Assembly: GCA_019638475.1 (NCBI GenBank)
Contig: JAHBTR010000001.1
Location: 124,001 to 188,000, forward strand
From: Chitinophagaceae bacterium
Lineage (GTDB): Bacteria; Bacteroidota; Bacteroidia; Chitinophagales; Chitinophagaceae
Direction: 5' to 3'
Length of the DNA: 64,000 bases
This document shows positions 28,437 to 37,209 of this stretch, piece after piece. Under the pieces are notes generated by a model. It searched no databases and had not been told where the DNA came from. It saw only the letters and a program-made list of their open reading frames with translations. The position numbers and the translations under genes were made by a program. Position 1 is the first letter of the stretch. Every line of letters starts with the position of its first letter.

Positions 28437-28820
28437 ATGCACAAAAGATATTTAATAATAGCAGCATTGCTTGGAGCAGTTAGTGTAGCATTAGGTGCTT
28501 TTGCAGCACATGGTTTAAAAAATGTTGCAACAGAACAAGTCATTACAGTTTTTGAAACTGGTGTAAAATATCAGCTGTATCATGTATTTGCTTTATTAGC
28601 AACAGGCATTTTGTACAATTATTTTACCAATAAAAATGTTAAAAATGCTGGGCTATTTTTTATAGCAGGAATAGTATTATTTAGTGGTTCATTGTACTTA
28701 TATACATTGAAGGAAGTAATGAATATTCCATCATTATCATGGGTAGTTTTTATAACGCCCTTAGGTGGTGTTACATTTATAATAGGCTGGATATTATTGG
28801 CTTTGGGAATAAAGAAATAA
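28437..28820 (+). CDS. DUF423 membrane protein
   Basis: A 127-residue inner-membrane protein with four hydrophobic segments. The N-terminal pattern AALLGAVSVALGAFAAHGLKN near residues 8-28 and VKYQLYHVFALLATG near 43-57 identify the DUF423 (YgdD/TMEM256-like) family. The C-terminal FITPLGGVTFIIGWILLALG is also typical. Function unknown. It is co-oriented with aroK and converges on the respiratory operon on the other strand; the 26-base gap has no clear hairpin. Confidence 0.9.
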   Translation: MHKRYLIIAALLGAVSVALGAFAAHGLKNVATEQVITVFETGVKYQLYHVFALLATGILYNYFTNKNVKNAGLFFIAGIVLFSGSLYLYTLKEVMNIPSLSWVVFITPLGGVTFIIGWILLALGIKK

Positions 28821-28846
28821 TTTCACTGCCAAAAATGGTTATCAAC

Positions 28847-30802
28847 CTATTCTTGTGCAATTTCTAATTTACCATCTTTTAAAATAACAAAAGTACCATC
28901 ACCTTTTTTCAAACTTACATTATTAAGGCTAAGTTGTTTATCAGGAAAAGCAGTTTCTGTTAATTGAATATCTACTTTATCTTGTTCTAATACTAATTGA
29001 GTATAAACAAACATGGCTATATCTTGTCTTAACCCTCTTGGTATAAACTCTTTTTCATAAATTAATGATTTATCTTTTGAAGAAAATACTTTCAACATTA
29101 CAGGGCTTCTTTTTTTCACTACAGGGTTTAATGTTCTCATGTGTGCCAAGCCAGATGATTGTTGTTCATATTCTTGTGGTGTAGAAATATATTTAAAGTT
29201 TACGATCAATGTTTTTTCTGAAGGGTTAAAAAGTTTAACAGTAGTACTACTTAATGGTAGCATTAAAGCAAAAAATAGCGTCATTATTAGTACAGAAAAA
29301 ATATGATTTCCTTTTAAATGGTCTGCAATATTTAATTGAGCTTTCATTTTATCTGTTGCTTCTGGTTCACTAAAAAATGAAGCTAATTTTTCTTTAGTAT
29401 ATTGAGTAAGGGTATATAATTTTACTTTAGAAGCATCATATTTTTTAGAAAATGTTGGTGGTCTTTTTCTTAAAAATCTATTGATAGTCCAATTTTTTCC
29501 TAAACGATAATAACAATCTTCGCAACTTAAAATAGCCACTTTTTTGCTATTATTTTCTAAAATTTGCTGTACTTCTTTAGGCATTACACTTCCAGCACAA
29601 GGCACTCTGTAATGCACTACATTCAAGTCTTTTGGCAATTCAGGCTCTGGAAAATAACTACAACTAAATAAAGTAATATCAGCTTTTTCTTGTGGTTGTA
29701 ATGATAGTTGTGGAAAATGAGGATGCGTTATTGCATGTTCATCGCAAGAGCCAATACAAATGGCACAGCCTACACATTTATCAGGCGAAAGTATTGCTTT
29801 TCTTTCTCCATTTACTGTTAGCATATCTATTGCTTCAAATGGACAATCATAAGAGCATAAATTACAAGCATCGCATTTTTCTATGTCTATAAAAACGGGA
29901 GGATTATTTTTTCTTTTAAAAATATAAGGTATAATACATAGTATCATTCCTGAACCAATTAAAATTATCCAGTTTTGATTTACTGTAAATAATTTCATTA
30001 AGTAATAACCAAAATAATAATACCAATCAAAAGTTGTTTGTATAGGTAAGTTTGAGGCTTCTGCTGGAGGGTCGCTTTGAACAGGAACAATGAGAGATAT
30101 AATGCCTAATGATATAAAAGCATAAATCATTAATTTTTTAGGAGGAAGAATTTTAGGTTTTGATAGCCTAAGTACATGAATCCAGATAACAATAATAGTA
30201 ATCAATGACAATGCAATATGTCCAAACAATGCTACCTTAAAAAAACCACCTACAGTACTCAAATCATTTAATAAAAATGCCCCTGCAATAGAAGGGTCAA
30301 AAATAGGAAGGCTTGAAAATAATTTTGCTGTAAGATAACCTGCAAGTTTTGCTTTTTGGTCCCATACTAATATAAATCCTGTTACGCCAATTGTAATAAC
30401 AATTAAAAAAGAAATAATACCACTAATCCAAGATACTAAACGTTTGAATTTAGAAGTAAATAAAGTGTGCAACAAGTGCATTAAAATAAATATCACTAAT
30501 AGGTCTGAAGAATATCTGTGAATACTTCTCATCCATCCATTAAAAATATTGGCAGACATATTATTAACAGAATCCCAAGCATGGCGAGGATTGATGTTGT
30601 AAAAAATAAAAATATAAATACCCGAAATGCAGGCAACAGTAAACAGAAAAACAGTAATACCTCCTAAGTGATACAAAGGGTTTAATTCTGTAGAATATAC
30701 CCTACTCATAAAAGAAGAAAATTTTTGATATAACTGATGTCCGTATGCTGGCTGTTTTTCTTTATGTAAATTTTGTTTTGTATGATTAGTTTGCATTTTC
30801 AT
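28847..30802 (-). CDS. Cytochrome b / 2x[4Fe-4S] / MvhD-like fusion protein
   Basis: A 651-residue membrane redox protein with an unusual domain chain. Residues about 40-230 are a four-helix cytochrome b N-terminal domain with heme ligand pairs in HRYSSDLLVIFILMH and HIALSLITIIVIWIH. Two more helices follow. Residues about 310-355 form a 2x[4Fe-4S] ferredoxin (CDACNLCSYDC and CVGCAICIGSC). Next comes an MvhD/FlpD-like domain (about 370-470: LFSCSYFPEPEL, HYRVPCAG, ILSCEDCYYRLG), a family that links hydrogenase or formate modules to heterodisulfide reductase. A last helix and a C-terminal periplasmic domain end the chain. It is the last gene of the heme-copper operon and overlaps the SCO gene by 17 bases, so it probably carries electrons for that complex. 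Confidence 0.85.
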   Translation of the reverse strand: MKMQTNHTKQNLHKEKQPAYGHQLYQKFSSFMSRVYSTELNPLYHLGGITVFLFTVACISGIYIFIFYNINPRHAWDSVNNMSANIFNGWMRSIHRYSSDLLVIFILMHLLHTLFTSKFKRLVSWISGIISFLIVITIGVTGFILVWDQKAKLAGYLTAKLFSSLPIFDPSIAGAFLLNDLSTVGGFFKVALFGHIALSLITIIVIWIHVLRLSKPKILPPKKLMIYAFISLGIISLIVPVQSDPPAEASNLPIQTTFDWYYYFGYYLMKLFTVNQNWIILIGSGMILCIIPYIFKRKNNPPVFIDIEKCDACNLCSYDCPFEAIDMLTVNGERKAILSPDKCVGCAICIGSCDEHAITHPHFPQLSLQPQEKADITLFSCSYFPEPELPKDLNVVHYRVPCAGSVMPKEVQQILENNSKKVAILSCEDCYYRLGKNWTINRFLRKRPPTFSKKYDASKVKLYTLTQYTKEKLASFFSEPEATDKMKAQLNIADHLKGNHIFSVLIMTLFFALMLPLSSTTVKLFNPSEKTLIVNFKYISTPQEYEQQSSGLAHMRTLNPVVKKRSPVMLKVFSSKDKSLIYEKEFIPRGLRQDIAMFVYTQLVLEQDKVDIQLTETAFPDKQLSLNNVSLKKGDGTFVILKDGKLEIAQE

Positions 30803-31544
30803 AATGGTTTTTTGAAATAATAAAGGATTTAAAAAATATCACAGAAGTAATACATATAATTAATATCCCTGCTGAAGTAGAAATAATAAAACGCCAATCT
30901 ATTTTATAGGTTTTTAAAAGAGGGTCGTAACCAAAACATCTTAAATAAAATCCATTAAATAACCCTGGTCTTGTTTTTTCTGCCATAGCTTCAATAACAG
31001 ATAGTTTAATATCTTTTTTAGAAGGATTTACGCCATAAACAAATCTTGATATTTTTCCTGATGGTGTTAATACAATTAAAATAGATGGATGATTAAACTC
31101 TTTTGTATCAGGGTTATAATCATATTCATATCCAATAGAAGACATTAATTTTTGAATATTTTCGTTTGATGCCGAAAGTGTTCTCCAATTTGTTCCATCC
31201 ATTTTCCAACGTAATTCATAAGCTGCTAAATCTTCTTTATTATCGCTACTATCAAAAGAAAAACTCACCATTGTAAAGTCTTTGCCAAGTGTACCTAACT
31301 CTGCAATTACTGTTTGAACACCATTGCTTATAACACCACAAAGTGAATGACATTTTGTATAAACAGGAGAAATAATAAGTGGCTTTGTTCCTAATAATGT
31401 AGCTAATTGAAAACTGTTTCCCTTAGCATCAAAAACAGTAATATCTGCTACTTTTTGTGAAAGATATTTTTTTTCTTCAGGGAAATTAAATCCACTTAAT
31501 AAAAGCCAAATAGTTAATAATATCCATGAATAGGTGTGCTTCAT
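30786..31544 (-). CDS. SCO1/SenC-family copper chaperone
   Basis: A 252-residue exported, C-terminally anchored thioredoxin-fold protein that loads copper into the CuA site of heme-copper oxidases. A signal sequence ends near residue 22. The copper motif CxxxC is YTKCHSLCG near residues 63-71, and the distal His is in EFNHPSILIVLTPSG near 149-163. A transmembrane helix lies at about 220-242. The place between subunit I and the cytochrome b fusion, in an operon with a CuA subunit, fits the role. A hairpin just upstream may tune its expression relative to subunit I. Confidence 0.9.
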   Translation of the reverse strand: MKHTYSWILLTIWLLLSGFNFPEEKKYLSQKVADITVFDAKGNSFQLATLLGTKPLIISPVYTKCHSLCGVISNGVQTVIAELGTLGKDFTMVSFSFDSSDNKEDLAAYELRWKMDGTNWRTLSASNENIQKLMSSIGYEYDYNPDTKEFNHPSILIVLTPSGKISRFVYGVNPSKKDIKLSVIEAMAEKTRPGLFNGFYLRCFGYDPLLKTYKIDWRFIISTSAGILIICITSVIFFKSFIISKNHYENAN

Positions 31545-31569
31545 ACTTCCAATTAATAAAGATTAAAAT

Positions 31570-31598
31570 AAACGCCCAGTATTTTTTTCTGAGCGTTT
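31570..31598 (-). terminator. Hairpin between subunit I and the SCO gene
   Basis: AAACGCCCAG (31570-31579) pairs with CTGAGCGTTT (31589-31598) with one mismatch. On the minus strand it is followed by TTTATTTTAATC. It lies inside the operon, so it may act as a partial terminator that lowers expression of the two downstream genes. Confidence 0.6.
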
Positions 31599-31621
31599 AC
31601 CTGTTTTCATAACAGTTGGTT

Positions 31622-33292
31622 TTAATTCACATTCCATGTGGCAGCAAGCCATTTCCAATTAAGGAAGAATAGTGCTATAAAGACTAATAGGAATATCAGT
31701 GTTAGTATTAAAGTTCCTGGTGCTTCATAACCTTTATGTTCTTTTGTTGGTTGAGGTGCTAATGGAGAAATGGTTAGTTGCATATCTTGTGGTCCATTTA
31801 CTTTTGGTCCAAAGAATACAGAAATAACTACTACTAAAATCCAAATAATAGTAGCTATAAAAGCAATAGAACCACCCAGCATCATTAATGCCCAAAAGAA
31901 ATCTACAGCAGGGTTAAAGTTGTGGGTAAAAGGACCTCCAGAAAAAGTAGAATCCCAATGTCTGCGTGGCACACCTAATTGTCCTAATACAATCATTGAT
32001 ATAGAAAGTAAAGCTATACCTATAAAGAATAACCAAGGTTGCCATTGTGCCCATTTGAATCCAACAATTTTTCTTCTAAAAATAAGTGGTATTAAATAAT
32101 AAGTAATACCCATAAAAGTAAGTGTAGTACCAATTACAACAGTTCCTTTAAAGTGTCCTGGAATAGCAATAGTGTTGTGTACAATAATATTTGTTTGTTC
32201 CATTCCAAAAATAACTCCTGTAGTACCACCAATAAAACCAAAACCTATGATTGCTAAAATAATAGCAGCAAATGCTGGGTTGCCCCATGGTGCTTTAGAC
32301 AGCCATTGAAATAATCCTTTATTATACCCCCATCTTCGTTGGGCTACTTCAAAAGATGATGGTACTGCAAAAGCATGTATCATAGATGCTAACACAGCTA
32401 AGTACATTGCATAACTTGTATTCCAAACTTTCCATGCACTACTTACACCTGGGTCTGTTAATAAGTGGTGTGCAGATGCTAAACAAATAAATAAAATATA
32501 CAACACAAATGCAGAACGTGAAACTCTTTCATTAATAGAAGTACCACCAACAGATAAAAATGAAACCATGTACCAAATAGATACCATTGCTGCCACATTA
32601 ATTTGTTGTGATGAGTGTCCTAAACCCCACCAAATTAATTTATACATAGCAGGGTCTATATTGTCTATTAATCCTAATGACCATAAAAAAGTAGGTATAT
32701 AAATAATAGCTCCTGTAGCTAAGGTAATTACTGCAATAATAGCAGCAGTCATTAATCCATAAGCCACAAGTGGCATAGTATCGCCATAAGCTTTTTCACG
32801 TCTGGCTATCATAAGATTGCCAAAAAATAATATTACAGCAATTAATGCACCTACTGCAAAAAGAATAATACCCAAATAATATAAAGGGTGAGCTTTGAGT
32901 GGTGTATATGAAGTAAGCATTACATCTGCTTTACCCATTAGTATAATAGTGTTAGACATTACTAAACCTCCCACCATTAATGCAAATGCAATCCAACCCC
33001 ATTTTGGAGCACAAAATCTTGTATTTAATATGACTGTTGAGCCAAAATAAAGTCCAGCAATTTCAAAAAAGATTATCCAAAAAATAAGTGCATTTAATCC
33101 ATGAAAAGTGGTTAATCTATAATACCATTCTGCTCCTAAAAGGTGTACAGGTTGGTATCTGGTAAAAACCAAAAGTATAGCAGCAGTTACTGCAAGTAAT
33201 AAAGAGATAACAGCAAATACTGCATTAGCTCTTATTAATTTTTCCGATTGAAGGTCAACTTTAAATCCAGTTATATCGCAAGTACGAAACAT
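31622..33292 (-). CDS. Heme-copper reductase subunit I without the cross-linked tyrosine (possible NO reductase)
   Basis: A 556-residue polytopic protein of the heme-copper oxidase superfamily with about 13 helices. All six metal-ligand histidines are visible: YRLTTFHGLNALIF (low-spin heme), WWGLGHSSQQINVA (CuB), ASAHHLLTDPG (CuB pair), and VHNTIAIPGHFKGTVV (both hemes). The HHxxTDPG and helix pattern are nearest to the B family. In true oxygen reductases of the A and B families a Tyr four residues after the CuB His is cross-linked to it; here that position is Gln (HSSQQ). Heme-copper NO reductases lack this Tyr, so NO reduction is the leading inference; an oxygen reductase using another Tyr is the alternative. 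The gene follows subunit II by 18 bases. Confidence 0.85.
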   Translation of the reverse strand: MFRTCDITGFKVDLQSEKLIRANAVFAVISLLLAVTAAILLVFTRYQPVHLLGAEWYYRLTTFHGLNALIFWIIFFEIAGLYFGSTVILNTRFCAPKWGWIAFALMVGGLVMSNTIILMGKADVMLTSYTPLKAHPLYYLGIILFAVGALIAVILFFGNLMIARREKAYGDTMPLVAYGLMTAAIIAVITLATGAIIYIPTFLWSLGLIDNIDPAMYKLIWWGLGHSSQQINVAAMVSIWYMVSFLSVGGTSINERVSRSAFVLYILFICLASAHHLLTDPGVSSAWKVWNTSYAMYLAVLASMIHAFAVPSSFEVAQRRWGYNKGLFQWLSKAPWGNPAFAAIILAIIGFGFIGGTTGVIFGMEQTNIIVHNTIAIPGHFKGTVVIGTTLTFMGITYYLIPLIFRRKIVGFKWAQWQPWLFFIGIALLSISMIVLGQLGVPRRHWDSTFSGGPFTHNFNPAVDFFWALMMLGGSIAFIATIIWILVVVISVFFGPKVNGPQDMQLTISPLAPQPTKEHKGYEAPGTLILTLIFLLVFIALFFLNWKWLAATWNVN

Positions 33293-33310
33293 AGTATTAG
33301 TTTTAAAATT

Positions 33311-34234
33311 TTATTGTAATGATTTTATATAAGCTATCACATGCTCCACATCTTCATCAGTTAAAGGAAATATAGGCATAGGTGTTTTTTCAAAACCAAC
33401 AGTTAGTTTTTGTTGAGGTGTTCTGATAGATTCTTTTATATAATCTTCATCTACTTTAACTGTAATTTTCTTTCCATTTTCTATAACAAGTTCATCTTTT
33501 CCAAATAAGCCATTCCAAGCTGGGGCAAGTTGGCTTGTACCATCTATTTTATGACATGCTGCACAACCTTTTAAGGTGTAAACCTGCTCTCCCATTAAAA
33601 CCATTTCTGCTTCAGTTAAAACTTTACCACTACTGCCAGATTCTGGTAATGGGTCTGGTTCTTTCTTTAAATTTTCATAGCCATATAATTTTAAATCTTC
33701 TTCTTTTTCTATTACTACTATTCTTCCTATCATGGTATGATGACCTATGCCACAAAACTCATTACAAATTACTTTGTATTCTCCTACCTCTGTTGGTTTA
33801 AACTCTAATACATAATCATAACCAGGGAAAACCTGAAAATTCATATTGACTGGCTGAATAGAAAATCCATGTAATAAATCTTTTGAAGAAATATGAAATT
33901 TATAAGACTGGTCTTTTTGCAAAATCAAAGCAGGACTCCATCTCCACATTTCACTCAATATAAAAACATCTGTATTGGGTTTTGGTCTAACTACAGGAAC
34001 ACCATTGTCTAACCCAACCATGTTTTTCTTAATATACGATTCACTCAATTTAGCAAATTCTGTAGTGCTGGTTCGGTAAGTGGTACTTGAAGGGTTTTGT
34101 TTTCCATAAACGTGCCACATAACCATCCATATAAACAAAGCAATACAAAGTATAAGGGCAATTACCATCCACATTTTTTCATCTTTGGCTACTTTTTTAT
34201 AGTACCATCCTTCTGCTGGACTGTATAAACTCAT
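33311..34234 (-). CDS. Heme-copper reductase subunit II, CuA and cytochrome c
   Basis: A 307-residue subunit anchored by one N-terminal helix (about residues 21-44). The periplasmic cupredoxin domain has a complete CuA site: His in DLLHGFSI near 117, and CNEFCGIGHHTM near 157-168 with both Cys, the Glu, His and Met. A C-terminal cytochrome c follows, with the heme motif CAACH near 220 and a distal Met in TPMPIFPLTDEDV near 284-296. So electrons enter from a soluble donor or quinol via heme c and CuA to subunit I. It precedes subunit I in the operon. Confidence 0.92.
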   Translation of the reverse strand: MSLYSPAEGWYYKKVAKDEKMWMVIALILCIALFIWMVMWHVYGKQNPSSTTYRTSTTEFAKLSESYIKKNMVGLDNGVPVVRPKPNTDVFILSEMWRWSPALILQKDQSYKFHISSKDLLHGFSIQPVNMNFQVFPGYDYVLEFKPTEVGEYKVICNEFCGIGHHTMIGRIVVIEKEEDLKLYGYENLKKEPDPLPESGSSGKVLTEAEMVLMGEQVYTLKGCAACHKIDGTSQLAPAWNGLFGKDELVIENGKKITVKVDEDYIKESIRTPQQKLTVGFEKTPMPIFPLTDEDVEHVIAYIKSLQ

Positions 34235-34259
34235 AAGTTGAATTTTTAAGGTAAAAGAT

Positions 34260-34451
34260 TTATTTAAAAAGATTTTGTTTTATATCATCGGGTATTGTAG
34301 GTAAGTTAGAAAGCTCCATAACGCCCCATAATAAATAGAAAATGGCATAAATTGTTACGCCTAAAAAAAGCAATAACATAAAGTCATCCATAATCATTCT
34401 CCCAAAAGTTACTTTATTATTATTTTCTTCTTGTTGGTGGGTGTTTTCCAT
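34260..34451 (-). CDS. Small single-helix membrane subunit
   Basis: A 63-residue protein with one transmembrane helix (about residues 27-46, LLLFLGVTIYAIFYLLWGVM), a polar glutamine/asparagine-rich N-terminus and a short outer tail. It is not homologous to anything I can name. Position as the first structural gene, 25 bases before subunit II, suggests a small accessory subunit of the heme-copper complex, similar in size to subunit IIa or IV of other oxidases. That role is inferred from context only. Confidence 0.75.
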   Translation of the reverse strand: MENTHQQEENNNKVTFGRMIMDDFMLLLFLGVTIYAIFYLLWGVMELSNLPTIPDDIKQNLFK

Positions 34452-34593
34452 AACGATTTTTTTTGTTTTAACTTAATATTACAAATCTACTCATGTATAA
34501 AAACCAATGTTTTATAATGGTGATAATAATGTTGCAATAAATACGTTTTCGTACTTTTTGTTTTGAAAAAAATCTTTATGAAATTGTATGCAA

Positions 34594-35298
34594 TTATGTG
34601 TGGGTAGAAGCTATTAAGCGTAATTGAGGTATGTTTAGATAATTAAATTTTTTGGCAGTGCATTTAATTAAACCTTCTTTTTCAAAATCTTTTAAAATTT
34701 TAGATACTTGTTCTTTAGTAGTACCTACAAAATCTGCTATATCTTGTCTGCATAAAGTTATTTTAAAACTTTGTTTTTTTACTTCATACTGATATGTTTC
34801 TGCCAATGTAAGTAAAGCATCTGCAATTTTTTCTTTGACAGATTTATGAGCAAGTTCTAATATTTTCTTTTCGGTATGTTTTAATTCATCTAAATACTGA
34901 TTAATAATTTGTTGTTGTAATGCTTCACTATCACAAGCAATTTTAGCAAATATATTATTAGGAATGTAACAAAACTGAACATCAGAAATAGCAGTTGCAG
35001 AATTTGTATGATGTATATGTTTGGTCGTTAATCTATGTCCAAAAATGGCACCTCTACCAGCAATTCTAAGAATCAATGGTCTGCCTTGTTGTCCATTTAA
35101 TTCTACTTTAAGAAATCCTTTTCTAATAAACCAAATACCTTTTATAATATCTCCTTCAGAAAAAAGCCTCTCTCCTTTTTGTATCTTTTTTGATTTTTTA
35201 TTAGTACTGATAGCAGTTAGTATATCAGTATTGCAAGTTTCTAATATTGAACAGTGGCGTGCCTGACAAGTAATACAGTCATGTTGTTTCAATGTCAT
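34594..35298 (-). CDS. Crp/Fnr-family regulator with N-terminal cysteine cluster
   Basis: A 234-residue transcription factor. The N-terminus carries four cysteines, DCITCQARHCSILETC (Cys 8, 11, 16 and 22), a spacing reminiscent of Fe-S forms of Fnr. A cyclic-nucleotide-binding-type beta roll follows (about residues 40-125, with KKIQKGERLFSEGDIIKGIWFI and RGAIFGHRL), then a dimer helix and a winged helix-turn-helix near 170-225 (LCRQDIADFVGTTKEQVSKILKD). It lies directly upstream of the heme-copper operon, so it probably senses O2 or NO and controls that operon. A direct repeat just before its own start suggests autoregulation. Confidence 0.9.
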   Translation of the reverse strand: MTLKQHDCITCQARHCSILETCNTDILTAISTNKKSKKIQKGERLFSEGDIIKGIWFIRKGFLKVELNGQQGRPLILRIAGRGAIFGHRLTTKHIHHTNSATAISDVQFCYIPNNIFAKIACDSEALQQQIINQYLDELKHTEKKILELAHKSVKEKIADALLTLAETYQYEVKKQSFKITLCRQDIADFVGTTKEQVSKILKDFEKEGLIKCTAKKFNYLNIPQLRLIASTHT

Positions 35299-35303
35299 AG
35301 TAA

Positions 35304-35338
35304 ACTAACGTTTAAGTATGACAAAACTAACTTTTAAG
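35304..35338 (-). promoter_or_regulatory. Direct repeat before the Crp/Fnr gene
   Basis: ACTAACGTTTAAG (35304-35316) and ACTAACTTTTAAG (35326-35338) differ by one base and lie 22 bases apart, two helical turns, immediately upstream of the start at 35298. This is a candidate binding site pair. Confidence 0.5.
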
Positions 35339-35423
35339 AAATAAAAAATTTATGACTTTGATTAGGTTTTTATAGACTAAAAAGGAGTATAACCAACCTT
35401 TCTTTTCTTGATAAAAAACAACT

Positions 35424-36986
35424 TTACTTATACTCTCCAAAAACATTTCTTAAACAATCTGCTATTTCGCCCAATGTGCAATAATTCTCAACAGCTTCAA
35501 TAACCATAGGCATTAAGTTAGTATTATTATTAGCCGCTATTTCTATTGCTTTTAAACATTCTGTAGCTTTTACATTGTTTCTTTTATTTTTTAATGCTTG
35601 CAATTTATCTATTTGTACTTGTCTTATACTATCATCAATTTTAAAAGCTGGTACTGCATCTTCTTTATTTATAGTAAATTTATTTACACCTACAATAATT
35701 TTTTCTTCACTTTCTATTTTCCTTTGATAGTCATAAGAACTTCGGGCAATTTCATTTTGCATAAAGCCTTCTTCTATGGCACTTACACTACCACCAATAG
35801 CATCTATTTGTTTTATCAAATTCCAAGCATTTTGTTCTACTTCATTGGTAAGAGATTCTATAAAATAACTTCCTGCCAAAGGGTCAACAGTGTCTGTAAC
35901 ACCACTTTCAAAAGCTACTATTTGTTGTGTTCTTAATGCAATACGTGCAGCATCTTCTGTTGGTAAATTTAAGGCTTCATCAAAACCATTGGTATGCAAA
36001 CTTTGTGTGCCTCCTAATACTGCTGCTAAAGTTTGTACAGTAACCCTGCAAATATTATTATGAGGTTGTTGTGCAGTTAAAGTAGCACCTCCTGTTTGTG
36101 TATGAAAACGAAGCATCATAGCTTTTTCATCAGTAGCTCCTAAGTCTTTCATTATTGCAGCCCACATTCTTCTTGCTGCTCTAAACTTAGCCACTTCTTC
36201 AAACAAATTATTGTGTGCATTAAAGAAAAAGGAAAGTCTTTTACCAAAAACATTTATATCCAAACCCTTTTCTAAAGCAGCTTTTACATAAGCCTTACCA
36301 TTACTCAATGTAAAAGCAATTTCTTGTACTGCTGTACTTCCTGCTTCCCTAATATGATAACCAGAAATAGAAATAGTATTCCATTTTGGCAATTCCTTAC
36401 TACACCATTCAAAAATATCTGTTATAATACGCATAGATGGTTTTGGAGGATAAATGTAAGTGCCTCTTGCAGCATACTCTTTTAAAATATCATTTTGTAT
36501 AGTGCCTGAAATTTTTTTTAAATCTGCTCCTTGCTTTTTGGCTAATGCTACATAAAATGCTAACAAAATAAATCCTGTTGCATTAATAGTCATTGAGGTA
36601 GAAACATTCTCTAAAGTAATACCATCAAACAAACGTTCCATATCTTCTAAACTATCTATTGCTACACCTACTTTTCCTACTTCCCCTTCTGCTAAATCAT
36701 GGCTACTGTCATAACCAATTTGTGTAGGTAAATCAAATGCTACACTCAATCCCATTACACCTTGAGATAATAAATAATGATAACGCTTATTACTTTCTTC
36801 AGCAGTAGAAAAACCTGCATATTGCCTCATTGTCCAAAGTTTTCCTCTATACATATCTGCTTGCACACCTCTTGTATATGGAAACTGCCCTGCAAGTTCC
36901 TCTTGAAATGATGTTGGCAAATCTTCTTTTGTATATATTTTTTTTATTTCAATATCGCTATCAGTAAATTTTTTTATTTCAGCCAT
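35424..36986 (-). CDS. Methylmalonyl-CoA mutase family, large subunit
   Basis: A 520-residue catalytic barrel of the B12-dependent acyl-CoA mutases, which rearrange methylmalonyl-CoA and succinyl-CoA (or isobutyryl- and butyryl-CoA). Visible blocks are [21 protein letters not shown] near residues 35-55, [18 protein letters not shown] near 77-94, [17 protein letters not shown] near 201-217 and RMWAAIMKD near 270-278. The chain ends after [18 protein letters not shown] with no C-terminal B12-binding domain (DxHxxG), so it must pair with a separate small subunit, which is not in this window. TMRQ rather than the IRQ of classic MutB fits the large-subunit family, and substrate remains open. Confidence 0.88.
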   Translation of the reverse strand: MAEIKKFTDSDIEIKKIYTKEDLPTSFQEELAGQFPYTRGVQADMYRGKLWTMRQYAGFSTAEESNKRYHYLLSQGVMGLSVAFDLPTQIGYDSSHDLAEGEVGKVGVAIDSLEDMERLFDGITLENVSTSMTINATGFILLAFYVALAKKQGADLKKISGTIQNDILKEYAARGTYIYPPKPSMRIITDIFEWCSKELPKWNTISISGYHIREAGSTAVQEIAFTLSNGKAYVKAALEKGLDINVFGKRLSFFFNAHNNLFEEVAKFRAARRMWAAIMKDLGATDEKAMMLRFHTQTGGATLTAQQPHNNICRVTVQTLAAVLGGTQSLHTNGFDEALNLPTEDAARIALRTQQIVAFESGVTDTVDPLAGSYFIESLTNEVEQNAWNLIKQIDAIGGSVSAIEEGFMQNEIARSSYDYQRKIESEEKIIVGVNKFTINKEDAVPAFKIDDSIRQVQIDKLQALKNKRNNVKATECLKAIEIAANNNTNLMPMVIEAVENYCTLGEIADCLRNVFGEYK

Positions 36987-37029
36987 ACAATGAATTATAT
37001 TTTATTAAAACTATTGAGCAATAAGTATT

Positions 37030-37037
37030 CAAAGGTA
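37030..37037 (-). promoter_or_regulatory. Mutase gene -7 promoter element
   Basis: TACCTTTG on the minus strand, 43 bases before the mutase ATG, is an exact match to the Bacteroidota -7 consensus. The divergent gap 36987-37209 otherwise holds only the korA promoter. Confidence 0.6.
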
Positions 37038-37183
37038 AAAGATAAATAACTAAAAGTAAATGTATATTTAGTTTTTCAGACAATGTACACTTTACATTAC
37101 TTTGTGGGTTAGTAAAGCAGCATATTATAACGTATAAGATATAAGGTTATTTTTTTTATTAACTTTAGTATTTGCCTTTGCCC

Positions 37184-37191
37184 TAACTTTG
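37184..37191 (+). promoter_or_regulatory. korA -7 promoter element
   Basis: TAACTTTG lies 18 bases before the ATG at 37210. It overlaps the first codons of a longer possible reading frame, which supports the start at 37210. A TTTGCCTTTG stretch just upstream could be part of the -33 region. Confidence 0.55.
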
Positions 37192-37209
37192 TTTCAATAT
37201 TTTTTTACT

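Noticed and set aside
34452..34593. An Fnr-type TTGAT-N4-ATCAA site before the heme-copper operon
   Set aside because: The gap has AT-rich partial matches only; no palindrome of that form is present.
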